NCBI RefSeq assembly: GCF_017329615.1
Contig: NZ_JAFMTW010000002.1
Location: 1-64,000, forward strand
Direction of reading: 5' to 3'
Length of the DNA stretch: 64,000 bases
Source of the DNA: Alicyclobacillus suci
GTDB lineage: Bacteria; Bacillota; Bacilli; Alicyclobacillales; Alicyclobacillaceae
The translations under genes and the position numbers were made by a program. Shown here in pieces: positions 42,306 through 50,549 of this stretch. The number at the start of each line of letters is the position of its first letter. The first letter of the stretch is position 1. The notes beneath the pieces are model-generated. The model worked only from the letters and a program-made list of their open reading frames with translations. It was not told the origin of the DNA and did not search any database.

Positions 42306-43490
42306 GTGGCATACGATTTTGACTCGGTCATTTCTAGGCGTCAAACAGGCGCATCGAAGTGGGATACATTGAAGGAGCGGTTTGGACGGGAAGATGTATT
42401 GCCGATGTGGGTGGCGGACATGGACTTTGCGTCGCCGCCTTGTGTGCAGCAGGCGCTTATCGAACGTGCGCAACACGGTGTATATGGTTATGCGGTGCGC
42501 ACTGATGAATACTTCGAAAGCATTATGGGTTGGATGAAGAATCGGCATGGTTGGACGATTGAGCGCGATTGGATTGCCTCCGCAACGGGGGTTGTGCCAG
42601 CTTTAACATTGATTGTCCAGGCGTTCACGGAGGAAGGCGACGGGGTGCTTATCCAGCCACCTGTCTATTATCCGTTCAAGCGTGTGATTCAGGCTTGGGA
42701 CAGAAAGGTTATTGAGAATCCGCTTGTGTACCGAGATGGCCAATACGAAATCGATTTTGCTGATTTGGAAGAGAAGGCCAAACAGGCTAAAGTGATGTTC
42801 CTGTGTAGCCCGCACAACCCTGTGGGCCGGGTGTGGCGCGAAGATGAACTGCGCCGTATCGGAGAGATCTGTTTGCGCCATCAGGTAATGGTAGTGGCAG
42901 ATGAAATTCACGCGGACTTGGTTTATCCCGGTTACCGGCATATTCCGTTCGCAAGTTTGTCTGAGGCGTTTGCTGCTTCTTCCATCACTTGTGCCGCACC
43001 AAGTAAGACGTTTAACCTGGCTGGTCTCAATACGGCGTATACCGTGATTCCGAATGCCGCGCTCAAGGCTCGCTATGAACAGATGGCGGCGAAGGCGTCA
43101 ATGGGATCCATCAATGTCTTTGGCGTTCACGCGATGGCAGCGGCGTATCGGGAGGGCGGCCCATGGTTGGATGAATTGATTGCCTACCTCGAAGGAAATC
43201 TTCGCTTCCTCAAGGAATTTGTTGCACAGAAACTGCCGGAATTGCAGGTTGTTGAGCCGCAGGGGACGTATCTCGTTTGGGTGGACTGCCGACGTCTGGG
43301 CTTTGCCAAGGAGGAACTGGACCGGTTCTTGGTTCACGAGGCAGGTCTGGCATTCGACGAAGGACATCTGTTTGGAGACGAAGGTGTCGGCTTCCAGCGG
43401 ATTAACATCGCTTGCCCGCGCTCGTTGCTCGAACAGGGTCTAAACCAGTTACATGATGCGGTTGAGCGCGTTGTTCGCGCGCGCGTGTGA
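42306..43490 (+). CDS. patB: PatB/MalY-type cystathionine beta-lyase
   Basis: A 394-residue PLP enzyme of the PatB/MalY branch that splits cystathionine or cysteine conjugates to pyruvate, ammonia and a thiol. It begins DFDSVISRRQTGASKWDTL, then PMWVADMDF, CSPHNPVGRVW, VVADEIHADLVYPG and the PLP-lysine motif APSKTFNLAGL. The GTG at 42306 has GGAGGAC upstream. It is divergent from the radical-SAM gene. Confidence 0.9.
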   Translation: MAYDFDSVISRRQTGASKWDTLKERFGREDVLPMWVADMDFASPPCVQQALIERAQHGVYGYAVRTDEYFESIMGWMKNRHGWTIERDWIASATGVVPALTLIVQAFTEEGDGVLIQPPVYYPFKRVIQAWDRKVIENPLVYRDGQYEIDFADLEEKAKQAKVMFLCSPHNPVGRVWREDELRRIGEICLRHQVMVVADEIHADLVYPGYRHIPFASLSEAFAASSITCAAPSKTFNLAGLNTAYTVIPNAALKARYEQMAAKASMGSINVFGVHAMAAAYREGGPWLDELIAYLEGNLRFLKEFVAQKLPELQVVEPQGTYLVWVDCRRLGFAKEELDRFLVHEAGLAFDEGHLFGDEGVGFQRINIACPRSLLEQGLNQLHDAVERVVRARV

Positions 43491-43565
43491 CGGTGCCGTG
43501 AGCTGCGTTTGTGAGCCCGCGCGGGCGTGAACGGAGAGGCACTCGCCCATCGTGTCAATTCACGG

Positions 43566-43594
43566 CACGCGGCAGACGGCGATTTCATACTATA
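43566..43594 (+). promoter_or_regulatory. Sigma-K-like promoter for gerE
   Basis: CAC at 43566-43568, 17 bases, then CATA-CTA-TA at 43586-43594, matching the sigma-K -10 form CATA-N3-TA. gerE is sigma-K transcribed in Bacillus. Confidence 0.6.
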
Positions 43595-43646
43595 CCCTGA
43601 CTGTATCCCGCTCTTGTATTCAATTTGAACAAGGAGGGATAAGGGG

Positions 43647-43874
43647 ATGTCTTCTGGAAAGGACTCGCGCGTGAAATCGTTGCTCACAAACCGTGAACGG
43701 GAGGTGTTTGAACTTCTCGTTCAGGATAAGACCACCAAGGAAATCGCCGCCCAACTCTTTGTCAGTGAGAAAACCGTTCGGAACCATATTTCGAATGTCA
43801 TGAAGAAATTAAACGTCAAGGGCCGGTCGCAAGCGGTGGTCGAGTTGGTCCGTCTGGGCGAGCTGACGATTTGA
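43647..43874 (+). CDS. gerE: Late mother-cell transcription factor GerE
   Basis: A 75-residue LuxR-type helix-turn-helix protein equal in size to Bacillus GerE, which controls spore-coat genes in the mother cell. The whole protein is one DNA-binding domain: LTNREREVFELLVQDKTTKEIAAQLFVSEKTVRNHISNVMKKL. AAGGAGGGATAAGGGG lies upstream of the ATG. Its position between the sdh and racE blocks matches other Bacillales. Confidence 0.93.
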   Translation: MSSGKDSRVKSLLTNREREVFELLVQDKTTKEIAAQLFVSEKTVRNHISNVMKKLNVKGRSQAVVELVRLGELTI

Positions 43875-43877
43875 ACC

Positions 43878-43907
43878 GAACACCCCTACTTTTCTGTAGG
43901 GGTGTTC
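43878..43907 (+). terminator. Terminator after gerE
   Basis: GAACACCCCTAC and GTAGGGGTGTTC form a perfect 12-bp stem with a T-rich 6-base loop. Confidence 0.85.
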
Positions 43908-44072
43908 TGCGTGGCAGGATTCTTTATTGTAACGTCAAATTTTTATTACGCATGCGGCTAGAATTAGTGGATGACTACGCTCGGAATTGGTGGACAAGCC
44001 TGTTTTTATTGACCGCAGATTTTGTCGAAGGTACTATTTATGTCATCTGTAGGTAAACGGGGTGTGTGCCAG

Positions 44073-44513
44073 GTGTCGCAGGAATACTCGGATTACGTCG
44101 TGGAGATTGAACAGTGTCTTCGCTTGGTCTCCTCTGCCGTGCGGCGAAAGGGCCGGACGCTGCTCGCGGAATACGGCATTACCTCGCCTCAATTGGATGC
44201 GCTCATCGTGTTAGATCGAGAAGGCGAGTTGACGATTGGCGAATTGAGCGGCAAGCTATATTTGGCCTACAGCACGACGACAGATTTGGTGGACCGATTG
44301 GAAAAAGCGTCCTATGTGACGCGTCAGCGCGGCACTGACGACCGGCGAGTGGTCCGGGTGCGGCTGGAGCCACATGGCGTTCGATTGATTGAAGGCGTTC
44401 TAACCGCGCGCCGTAAATACTTAGATGCGGTATTGGCCACGGTTGATACCCATACACGAAAGACAATTTTGGATTCACTTGAAGTATTACATATGAATAT
44501 GGCTAATCAGTAA
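44073..44513 (+). CDS. MarR-family regulator, YsmB-like
   Basis: A 146-residue winged-helix regulator: ITSPQLDALIVLDREGELTIGELSGKLYLAYSTTTDLVDRLEKASYVTR, wing DDRRVVRVRLEPHG. The same gene position, between gerE and racE, is held by ysmB in Bacillus. The GTG at 44073 gives a typical length; ATG at 44040 and an earlier start remain possible because no strong ribosome site is seen (GGGGTG is nearest). MurI starts 32 bases after its stop. Confidence 0.85.
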   Translation: MSQEYSDYVVEIEQCLRLVSSAVRRKGRTLLAEYGITSPQLDALIVLDREGELTIGELSGKLYLAYSTTTDLVDRLEKASYVTRQRGTDDRRVVRVRLEPHGVRLIEGVLTARRKYLDAVLATVDTHTRKTILDSLEVLHMNMANQ

Positions 44514-44545
44514 GAGTCCCTTTTGAGACGGCAAGGAGCGTTACC

Positions 44546-45397
44546 ATGAAGGCGTGTGAGCAACCCATTGGCATATTTGATTCTGGGGTCGGAGGCTTAA
44601 CGGTAGCGCGTGCGATACAAACACAACTGCCGCAGGAGTCAGTGATGTATTTTGGCGATAGGGCGCGGTGTCCATATGGAGATCAGGCACCAGAGGACGT
44701 ATTGCAGTACGCGGTGGAAATTTCTGAATTTCTGTTAGGCCAGCCCGTAAAATGTCTGGTTATTGCTTGTAACACCGCGACGGCCGTTGCTTTGGAGGCG
44801 TTACAGGCCAAATTTCCGGTGCCGATTTTAGGGGTTATCGAGCCTGGCGCTGCAGCGGCTGTGGCGACGACGAAAAATCGGCGAATTGGGGTCATTGGAA
44901 CCAGTGTAACCATTCAAAGTCATGCTTACCGCAAAGCAATTTTGGCTTTGGACAGCCGGATGCACGTCGTGGAACACGCGTGTCCTGAATTCGTGCCTCT
45001 GGTGGAACGAGGTCAGCTGGATGGGCCTGTCGTCGAGCAGGTGGTCAGAGATGCGCTTTCGGTGTTTGCTGAGAGTGGTGTTGATACTCTCGTGCTTGGA
45101 TGTACACATTATCCGCTGTTACAACCTGTCATCCGACGCGTGTTGGGGCCGCTTGTCCATGTAATTTCGTCGGCGGAAGCGACGGCGCGGGTATTGCGAG
45201 AAGAGCTCGTGGTCAGTGACTTGCTGAATCGCAACAAAGGCCCCGTTGCCCATCGTTATTTTACGACTGGAGACGGAGCAAAAATGAGATTGGCCCTTGC
45301 GAACTGGTTCAAGACGCCGGTCGCTTCTGATGCGGTCGTACCCGTCGGCCTGCCGCTTCCGTCACATGCTGTCGTTCGGCATGCGGCTGTACACTAA
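44546..45397 (+). CDS. murI: Glutamate racemase
   Basis: Converts L- to D-glutamate for peptidoglycan. The 283 residues carry FDSGVGGLTVARAI, the first catalytic Cys in IACNTATAVA, the second in LVLGCTHYPLL, and an active-site Asp/His pattern normal for the family. Equivalent to Bacillus racE in position. AAGGAGC lies upstream of the ATG. rdgB follows after 12 bases. Confidence 0.96.
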   Translation: MKACEQPIGIFDSGVGGLTVARAIQTQLPQESVMYFGDRARCPYGDQAPEDVLQYAVEISEFLLGQPVKCLVIACNTATAVALEALQAKFPVPILGVIEPGAAAAVATTKNRRIGVIGTSVTIQSHAYRKAILALDSRMHVVEHACPEFVPLVERGQLDGPVVEQVVRDALSVFAESGVDTLVLGCTHYPLLQPVIRRVLGPLVHVISSAEATARVLREELVVSDLLNRNKGPVAHRYFTTGDGAKMRLALANWFKTPVASDAVVPVGLPLPSHAVVRHAAVH

Positions 45398-45409
45398 GGA
45401 GGATGGTCA

Positions 45410-46000
45410 TTGAAACTGGTCATTGCGACGCATAATGCACACAAGGTCTCGGAATTCCAAGCGTTGCTTGCGATTCCGGGCCTTGAGGTGAAGCCGCTCC
45501 CGCCAGGGCTTCCGGACGCGCCGGAAACGGGTGCGACGTTTTTGGAAAATGCCCAGATGAAGGCTCGGTTTTACGCTGAGTACGTTCCGGACTTGGTCCT
45601 TTCTGACGATTCCGGTCTCGAAGTCCCTTTGCTCGGCGGGGAACCTGGAATTTATTCTGCGCGTTATGCAGGGACACACGGGGACGACGTGGCAAACAAT
45701 CAAAAATTGATTGCGCGTCTACACGAACAGGGTGTCACGCAAGCGGACGCAGCATTTGTTTGCGCTTTGGCCGTCTGTCGAAATGGACAACTGCTGGTGT
45801 CGGTGGAGGGCCGCGTGAAGGGTGATGTGTTTGATGATGTTCGCGGCCAATCTGGTTTCGGGTATGATCCCTTATTTCAGCCGAAGGGTGCCTCGCGGCG
45901 TTTTGGCGAGATGTCTGCTTCCGAAAAGGCACAGTATTCGCACCGGGCGCTGGCGGTTCAACTGTTGCGACAACGGCAAAAGGAGTGGCTTGACGGGTGA
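45410..46000 (+). CDS. rdgB: Non-canonical purine NTP pyrophosphatase
   Basis: The 196-residue Ham1/RdgB protein hydrolyses ITP, dITP and XTP, cleaning the nucleotide pool. Motifs are VIATHNAHKVSEF, the metal-binding LSDDSGLEVPLLGG, PGIYSARYAG and GFGYDPLFQP. The TTG start at 45410 follows AAGGAGGATG. The stop overlaps the following gene by four bases. Confidence 0.95.
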   Translation: MKLVIATHNAHKVSEFQALLAIPGLEVKPLPPGLPDAPETGATFLENAQMKARFYAEYVPDLVLSDDSGLEVPLLGGEPGIYSARYAGTHGDDVANNQKLIARLHEQGVTQADAAFVCALAVCRNGQLLVSVEGRVKGDVFDDVRGQSGFGYDPLFQPKGASRRFGEMSASEKAQYSHRALAVQLLRQRQKEWLDG

Positions 46001-46524
46001 AACTGTGCATTGTCAGCGATACACATTTGCGAACGGAGGAATTACACGCCGCCGCACTCGTCGCTGCTGACGCAGATTTGATTCTGCACGCTGGGGACGA
46101 AGTTGCTGATGCCAAGTGGCTGACGGCTTATGTCGATGTTCCGGTCATTGGTGTCGCTGGCAACTGGGATACGCCAACGCAGGAATATCCATTGGAGCGC
46201 GTTGTCGCGGCGGACGAGCCGATTTTGTTGGTGCACGGCCACCGACTTGGCGTCAAAGCTTCCTTGTGGCCGCTGGTTGAGCGCGCAAAGGCGGTTGGCG
46301 CTCGGGTGGCGGTGTACGGGCACACGCACATTCGCTATGTTGGCGTGGAAGATGGCGTGTTGGTGGTCAATCCGGGCAGTTTGGCACAACCGCGGGGTGG
46401 CAATCCGGCGACTTTCGCGCGCGTCGACTCGACGAGGACAAGTTCTGGTATTCATTATCGGGTGGAGCATTGGACGACTGCGGGCGCGGTTGTGTCGGAA
46501 TTCGAGTGGTTCGTCGAAAAATAG
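45997..46524 (+). CDS. Metallophosphoesterase, YfcE/MJ0936 family
   Basis: A 175-residue calcineurin-like phosphodiesterase. Metal-binding motifs are VSDTHLRTEEL, LHAGDEVAD, VAGNWDTP and the His pairs LVHGHRLG and YGHTHIRYV, ending VVNPGSLAQPRGG. It probably cleaves cyclic or bis-p-nitrophenyl-type phosphodiesters; the physiological substrate is unknown. The GTG start overlaps the rdgB stop. Equivalent to Bacillus ysnB. Confidence 0.92.
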   Translation: MKLCIVSDTHLRTEELHAAALVAADADLILHAGDEVADAKWLTAYVDVPVIGVAGNWDTPTQEYPLERVVAADEPILLVHGHRLGVKASLWPLVERAKAVGARVAVYGHTHIRYVGVEDGVLVVNPGSLAQPRGGNPATFARVDSTRTSSGIHYRVEHWTTAGAVVSEFEWFVEK

Positions 46525-46550
46525 CCAAAAAATGATGAACTGAGACAGTC

Positions 46551-46579
46551 TTGATATCCTGACGGGTATCGTCTACACT
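46551..46579 (+). promoter_or_regulatory. Sigma-A promoter for tRNA-Gly/tRNA-Arg
   Basis: TTGATA, a 17-base spacer and TACACT, about 24 bases before tRNA-Gly. Confidence 0.7.
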
Positions 46580-46602
46580 GTCAAAGGTAACCTTGCCGAG
46601 AT

Positions 46603-46676
46603 GCGGGTGTAGTTCAATGGTAGAACTTCAGCCTTCCAAGCTGATAGCGTGGGTTCGATTCCCATCACCCGCTCCA
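46603..46676 (+). tRNA. tRNA-Gly (anticodon TCC)
   Basis: The 74-nt gene with CCA has acceptor GCGGGTG/CACCCGC, anticodon stem TCAGC/GCTGA and loop CTTCCAA, giving TCC for GGA/GGG codons. Confidence 0.95.
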
Positions 46677-46679
46677 TGG

Positions 46680-46756
46680 GTCTCAGTAGCTCAGCAGGAT
46701 AGAGCAACAGCCTTCTAAGCTGTGGGTCGGGGGTTCGAATCCCTCCTGGGACGCCA
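46680..46756 (+). tRNA. tRNA-Arg (anticodon TCT)
   Basis: The 77-nt gene with CCA has acceptor GTCTCAG/CTGGGAC (one T-G), anticodon stem ACAGC/GCTGT and loop CTTCTAA, giving TCT for AGA/AGG. It lies three bases after tRNA-Gly. Confidence 0.95.
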
Positions 46757-46769
46757 CGCTGGCGCTACC

Positions 46770-46830
46770 CGAGCATCCCTTTGGGTGGTCCGGATTGATG
46801 TACTTCGGACACCGCCTGTCGGGATGCTCG
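46770..46830 (+). other. Long hairpin between tRNA-Arg and tig
   Basis: CGAGCATCCC and GGGATGCTCG form a perfect outer 10-bp stem; an inner GGTG-G-TCCG/CGGACACC stem continues it. No U-tract follows, so it may be a processing signal, a terminator-like structure after the tRNAs, or a structured leader of tig. Confidence 0.6.
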
Positions 46831-46987
46831 ATTCGCAGATGAGGGCTACGGTGCTGGCGGGCGGTTCTATAGGCTCGGTACAGGATAGCCTTTTGGGCAT
46901 GCCATAAGCCATACATACTGATGTGGTGGCGTTCTGAAGATTTGGTTCGTACAGCGCGGGCCGTTGATTGTTGGGAGGAAGTAATGC

Positions 46988-48280
46988 ATGACAGCGAAGT
47001 GGGAAAAGACAGAGGCCAATGTTGGCGTATTGGAAGTCGAGGTGACCAGTGAGCGTTTTAAGGCTGCACTCGACGACGCCTTTAAAAAGGTCGTTAAAGA
47101 TGTGAATGTTCCAGGTTTCCGCAAAGGGAAGGTACCCCGCCGTATTTTTGAACAGCGTTTTGGCGTAGAGGTACTGTATCAGGATGCGGTAGACTTGGTT
47201 TTGCCTGAGGCATATGAACAAGCTGTTGCGGAGACGGGGATTGAACCGGTAGATCGGCCATCGGTCGATTTGGTTCAAGTGGAAAGCGGCAAACCGTTTG
47301 TCTTCAAGGCGACCGTCACCGTCAAACCAGAAGTTCAGCTTGGCGAGTACAAGGGTGTCACCATTGAGGACAAGACCTTCGAGGTGACAGATGAGACTTT
47401 GGCTGAAGAAATTGAGCAAGTCTTGAAGAGTCACGCGACGGTCGAAGTCGTCGAAGACGGTGAAGTTCAAGACGGCGACACCGTGAGCATTGATTTCCTC
47501 GGCAAGGTGGACGGGGAAGCCTTTGAAGGTGGCGAAGCGGAAAACTTTGAGCTGGAGATTGGCTCAGGTACCTTTATTGGCGGTTTTGAAAGCCAACTTG
47601 TCGGCATGAAACCCGGCGAAGAGCGCGATATCGAGGTCACGTTCCCAGAGGACTACCACGTAAAATCGCTGCAAGGAAAAGCCGCTACATTCCACGTGGT
47701 ACTTCACGATATCAAGCGCAAGGTACTGCCGGAGTTGACCGATGAATTCGTTCAGGAAGTCAGCGAATTCGAGACCGTCGACGAGTACCGTGCGGACATG
47801 AAGAAGCGTCTGGAAGAGCGGGCAAAGCAAGACCATGACCGCTATGTCGAAGATGAAGTGGTGAAGAAGGTTACGGAGAATGCGACCATCGACCTTCCTG
47901 AGGTGATGGTAAATCACGAAATCGACCACCAACTCAATTCGTTCGCACAGCAACTGCAAATGCAGCAAATTCCGTTTGACGCGTACTTGGAATTCACAGG
48001 TACCAGTTTGGATGAGCTTCGTGAGCAGTTCCGCGAAGCGGCTGAACAGAGCGTCCGTACGGCCCTCGTGCTGGAAGCCATCACGGCGAAGGAAGGCATT
48101 CAGGTGTCCGACGATGAGGTTGCGGCTGAGTTGCAGAAACTCGCTGAGAGCTCTGGGTTGGAGTTAGAGCGCGTTCGTGAGATCATGAGCGTCCGTGACC
48201 CGAACTTGGAATCGTTCAAACGCGACTTGGCAACGCGCAAGACCATCGAATTGCTTGTGCAAAATAGCAAAATCGCGTAA
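46988..48280 (+). CDS. tig: Trigger factor
   Basis: The ribosome-associated chaperone and prolyl isomerase meeting nascent chains. The 430 residues comprise the N-terminal ribosome-binding domain with the signature GFRKGKVPRRIFEQRFG (about 39-55), a FKBP-type PPIase domain (about 160-245; DGDTVSIDFLGKVDG, LEIGSGTFIGGFE) and a helical C-terminal domain (about 250-430). GGGAGGAAG precedes the ATG. Followed by clpP and clpX, linking folding with degradation. Confidence 0.97.
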   Translation: MTAKWEKTEANVGVLEVEVTSERFKAALDDAFKKVVKDVNVPGFRKGKVPRRIFEQRFGVEVLYQDAVDLVLPEAYEQAVAETGIEPVDRPSVDLVQVESGKPFVFKATVTVKPEVQLGEYKGVTIEDKTFEVTDETLAEEIEQVLKSHATVEVVEDGEVQDGDTVSIDFLGKVDGEAFEGGEAENFELEIGSGTFIGGFESQLVGMKPGEERDIEVTFPEDYHVKSLQGKAATFHVVLHDIKRKVLPELTDEFVQEVSEFETVDEYRADMKKRLEERAKQDHDRYVEDEVVKKVTENATIDLPEVMVNHEIDHQLNSFAQQLQMQQIPFDAYLEFTGTSLDELREQFREAAEQSVRTALVLEAITAKEGIQVSDDEVAAELQKLAESSGLELERVREIMSVRDPNLESFKRDLATRKTIELLVQNSKIA

Positions 48281-48321
48281 TTTGAGGTACACTGTAGATA
48301 ATTGAATGCACTTGTGATACG

Positions 48322-48352
48322 CAAGACAAGGGGACATTGTCTCCTTGTCTTG
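48322..48352 (+). other. Strong intergenic hairpin between tig and clpP
   Basis: A 14-bp stem (one G-U pair) over a 3-base loop: CAAGACAAGGGGAC with its complement ending CCTTGTCTTG. No U-tract follows; it may protect or separate the tig transcript, or affect clpP expression. Confidence 0.7.
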
Positions 48353-48388
48353 TCACACACTCGGCATGCTTTGCGAGGAGGAGTCGCG

Positions 48389-48982
48389 GTGAGTCTTATA
48401 CCGTACGTGATTGAACAGACCAGTCGTGGGGAGCGCTCGTACGACATCTACTCACGCTTGCTCAAAGATAGAATTGTGCTCTTGGGGACACCTATCGATG
48501 ACAACGTCGCTAATGCTATCGTCGCGCAGTTGCTCTTCTTGGCGGCGGATGACCCCGAACGGGACATTCAATTGTACATCAACAGTCCCGGTGGTTCTGT
48601 TACAGCAGGACTAGCCATATATGATACTATGCAGCACATTCGGCCTGCCGTTTCCACCATGTGTGTGGGATTGGCCGCAAGTATGGGTGCTTTCCTCCTT
48701 GCCGCTGGTGAAAAGGGGAAGCGTTACGCGCTTCCGAATGCCGAGATTATGATTCACCAACCGCTTGGCGGCGTTCAGGGCCAGGCGTCGGACATTCAAA
48801 TCCATGCGGAGTGGATGTTAAAGACGAAAGATAAGCTCAACCGTATTTTGGCAGAACGCACGGGTCAACCCTTCGACCGGATTGTGGAGGATACGGACCG
48901 CGATAACTTCATGTCAGCGGATGAAGCTTGTGCCTATGGGTTGGTTGATGAGGTGCTTACTCAGAGCCCGTCGCAGGCATAA
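48389..48982 (+). CDS. clpP: ATP-dependent Clp protease proteolytic subunit
   Basis: The 197-residue serine protease forms the double-heptamer chamber working with ClpX. The catalytic Ser is in [14 protein letters not shown] and the His in [13 protein letters not shown]; the Asp lies in the C-terminal [11 protein letters not shown] region. The GTG at 48389 has GAGGAGGAG five bases upstream and gives the normal ClpP start ([20 protein letters not shown]). In B. subtilis clpP lies elsewhere; here it sits between tig and clpX. Confidence 0.97.
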   Translation: MSLIPYVIEQTSRGERSYDIYSRLLKDRIVLLGTPIDDNVANAIVAQLLFLAADDPERDIQLYINSPGGSVTAGLAIYDTMQHIRPAVSTMCVGLAASMGAFLLAAGEKGKRYALPNAEIMIHQPLGGVQGQASDIQIHAEWMLKTKDKLNRILAERTGQPFDRIVEDTDRDNFMSADEACAYGLVDEVLTQSPSQA

Positions 48983-49074
48983 CAGGAATCGTTTGACGGA
49001 CACACTGCAAAGAGACGTCCGTTTTGGATTGAGCGCTCGTTGTGGTAACCTCGATTTGGGGAGGGAACAAAAGC

Positions 49075-50349
49075 ATGTTCAAGTTTAATGAGGAAAAGGG
49101 CCAACTGAAGTGCTCGTTCTGTGGGAAGACGCAAGAACAGGTTCGCAAGTTGGTTGCTGGTCCCGGCGTATATATCTGTGATGAGTGCATTGAGTTGTGT
49201 AACGAAATTGTCGAAGAACAGCTGGGCGAAGAAGAAGAATTTGAACTGAAGGACGTGCCCAAACCGACTGAGATCAAGTCCATTCTCGACCAGTATGTGA
49301 TTGGGCAGGAACAAGCGAAGCGTTCGCTCTCCGTTGCAGTTTACAATCACTACAAACGGATTAATGCGGGTTCGCAAAAGAGCGAGGACGTTGAGTTGGC
49401 GAAGAGTAACATTTTGCTGATTGGACCGACAGGCAGTGGTAAAACGCTGTTGGCACAAACGTTGGCCCGCATTTTGAACGTACCTTTTGCAATTGCGGAT
49501 GCGACATCGCTGACAGAGGCTGGTTATGTTGGTGAAGACGTCGAAAACATCCTTTTGAAACTTATACAGGCCGCGGATTATGATATCGAGAAAGCGGAAC
49601 GGGGTATCATTTATATCGACGAGATCGATAAAATTGCCCGCAAGTCGGAGAACCCGTCTATCACGCGCGACGTGTCGGGCGAAGGCGTACAGCAGGCTCT
49701 CCTGAAAATTCTCGAGGGAACGGTTGCCAGTGTCCCGCCGCAGGGTGGCCGGAAACATCCGCATCAAGAATTTATTCAAATTGATACGACCAACATCTTG
49801 TTTATATGCGGTGGGGCGTTTGACGGTATTGAACCGATTATCAAGCGCCGTCTTGGCAGCAAGGTGATTGGTTTTGGCAGTGCGGGTGCGCAAGAACAAA
49901 AGGACACGGCGATTATGCACAATGTCCTGCCCGAGGATTTGCTGAAATTCGGTTTGATTCCAGAGTTTATTGGACGTTTGCCGGTGCTGACGACGCTTGA
50001 CGCACTTGACGAAGAAGCGTTGAAGAGAATCTTGGTCGAGCCGAAGAACGCACTCGTCAAACAGTTCCAGAAGCTGCTTGATATGGACAATGTAGTGCTT
50101 GAATTCCACGACGATGCTTTGTCGACTATCGCGAAGGAAGCGATTCGTCGGGGAACGGGTGCGCGTGGTTTGCGGGCGATTATTGAGTCCATTATGTTGG
50201 ACGTCATGTACGAGCTACCGTCTCGAGATGATATTCAGAAGTGTATCATTACGCAGGAAGCGGCTCTCCGGGAGGATGCGCCGATTGTCCTCAAAAAAGA
50301 TGGTACGACCATTCCGTTTACGACACACAAGTCGGAAGAAACGGCGTAA
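49075..50349 (+). CDS. clpX: ATP-dependent Clp protease ATP-binding subunit ClpX
   Basis: The 424-residue AAA+ unfoldase that feeds ClpP. An N-terminal C4 zinc finger ([11 protein letters not shown]...CDECIELC), Walker [17 protein letters not shown], Walker [12 protein letters not shown], and a ClpP-binding IGF-type loop (KVIGFGSAG) are visible. GGGAGGGAAC precedes the ATG at 49075; an earlier in-frame GTG is not needed. A strong terminator follows. Confidence 0.98.
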   Translation: MFKFNEEKGQLKCSFCGKTQEQVRKLVAGPGVYICDECIELCNEIVEEQLGEEEEFELKDVPKPTEIKSILDQYVIGQEQAKRSLSVAVYNHYKRINAGSQKSEDVELAKSNILLIGPTGSGKTLLAQTLARILNVPFAIADATSLTEAGYVGEDVENILLKLIQAADYDIEKAERGIIYIDEIDKIARKSENPSITRDVSGEGVQQALLKILEGTVASVPPQGGRKHPHQEFIQIDTTNILFICGGAFDGIEPIIKRRLGSKVIGFGSAGAQEQKDTAIMHNVLPEDLLKFGLIPEFIGRLPVLTTLDALDEEALKRILVEPKNALVKQFQKLLDMDNVVLEFHDDALSTIAKEAIRRGTGARGLRAIIESIMLDVMYELPSRDDIQKCIITQEAALREDAPIVLKKDGTTIPFTTHKSEETA

Positions 50350-50377
50350 CGAACGATTTAGTCGACTCGGAACGAAC

Positions 50378-50419
50378 AAAGGCGATGGGGATGTTATCGG
50401 GCATCCTCATCGCCTTTTT
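50378..50419 (+). terminator. Rho-independent terminator after clpX
   Basis: AAAGGCGATG-G-GGATG pairs with CATCC-T-CATCGCC over an 8-base loop, followed by TTTTT. It separates lonB transcription from clpX and lies inside a false upstream extension of the lonB frame. Confidence 0.9.
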
Positions 50420-50483
50420 GTGCATCTTAGTATTTGATATTTATGGCTTGGCACGCGAAATCGCATACTCGCTCGTCTCAAGT

Positions 50484-50513
50484 GTTTATTGGCTGGGTGG
50501 GGCGGAAATACTG
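50484..50513 (+). promoter_or_regulatory. Sigma-F-like promoter of lonB
   Basis: GTTTA (-35), a 15-base spacer, and GGAAATACTG (-10) fit the sigma-F form GYWTA-N15-GGNRANANT. Bacillus lonB is a forespore sigma-F gene. Confidence 0.65.
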
Positions 50514-50549
50514 GAGCTATTGTTTGTCACAACAATGGGAGGGGACAGC

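Noticed and set aside
48983-49074. CtsR-type operator near clpP/clpX
   Set aside because: No GGTCAAA direct repeats were found here or before clpP.
50241-50549. Upstream extension of the lonB frame
   Set aside because: It overlaps the clpX end and a strong terminator; the ribosome site and the family start agree on 50550.
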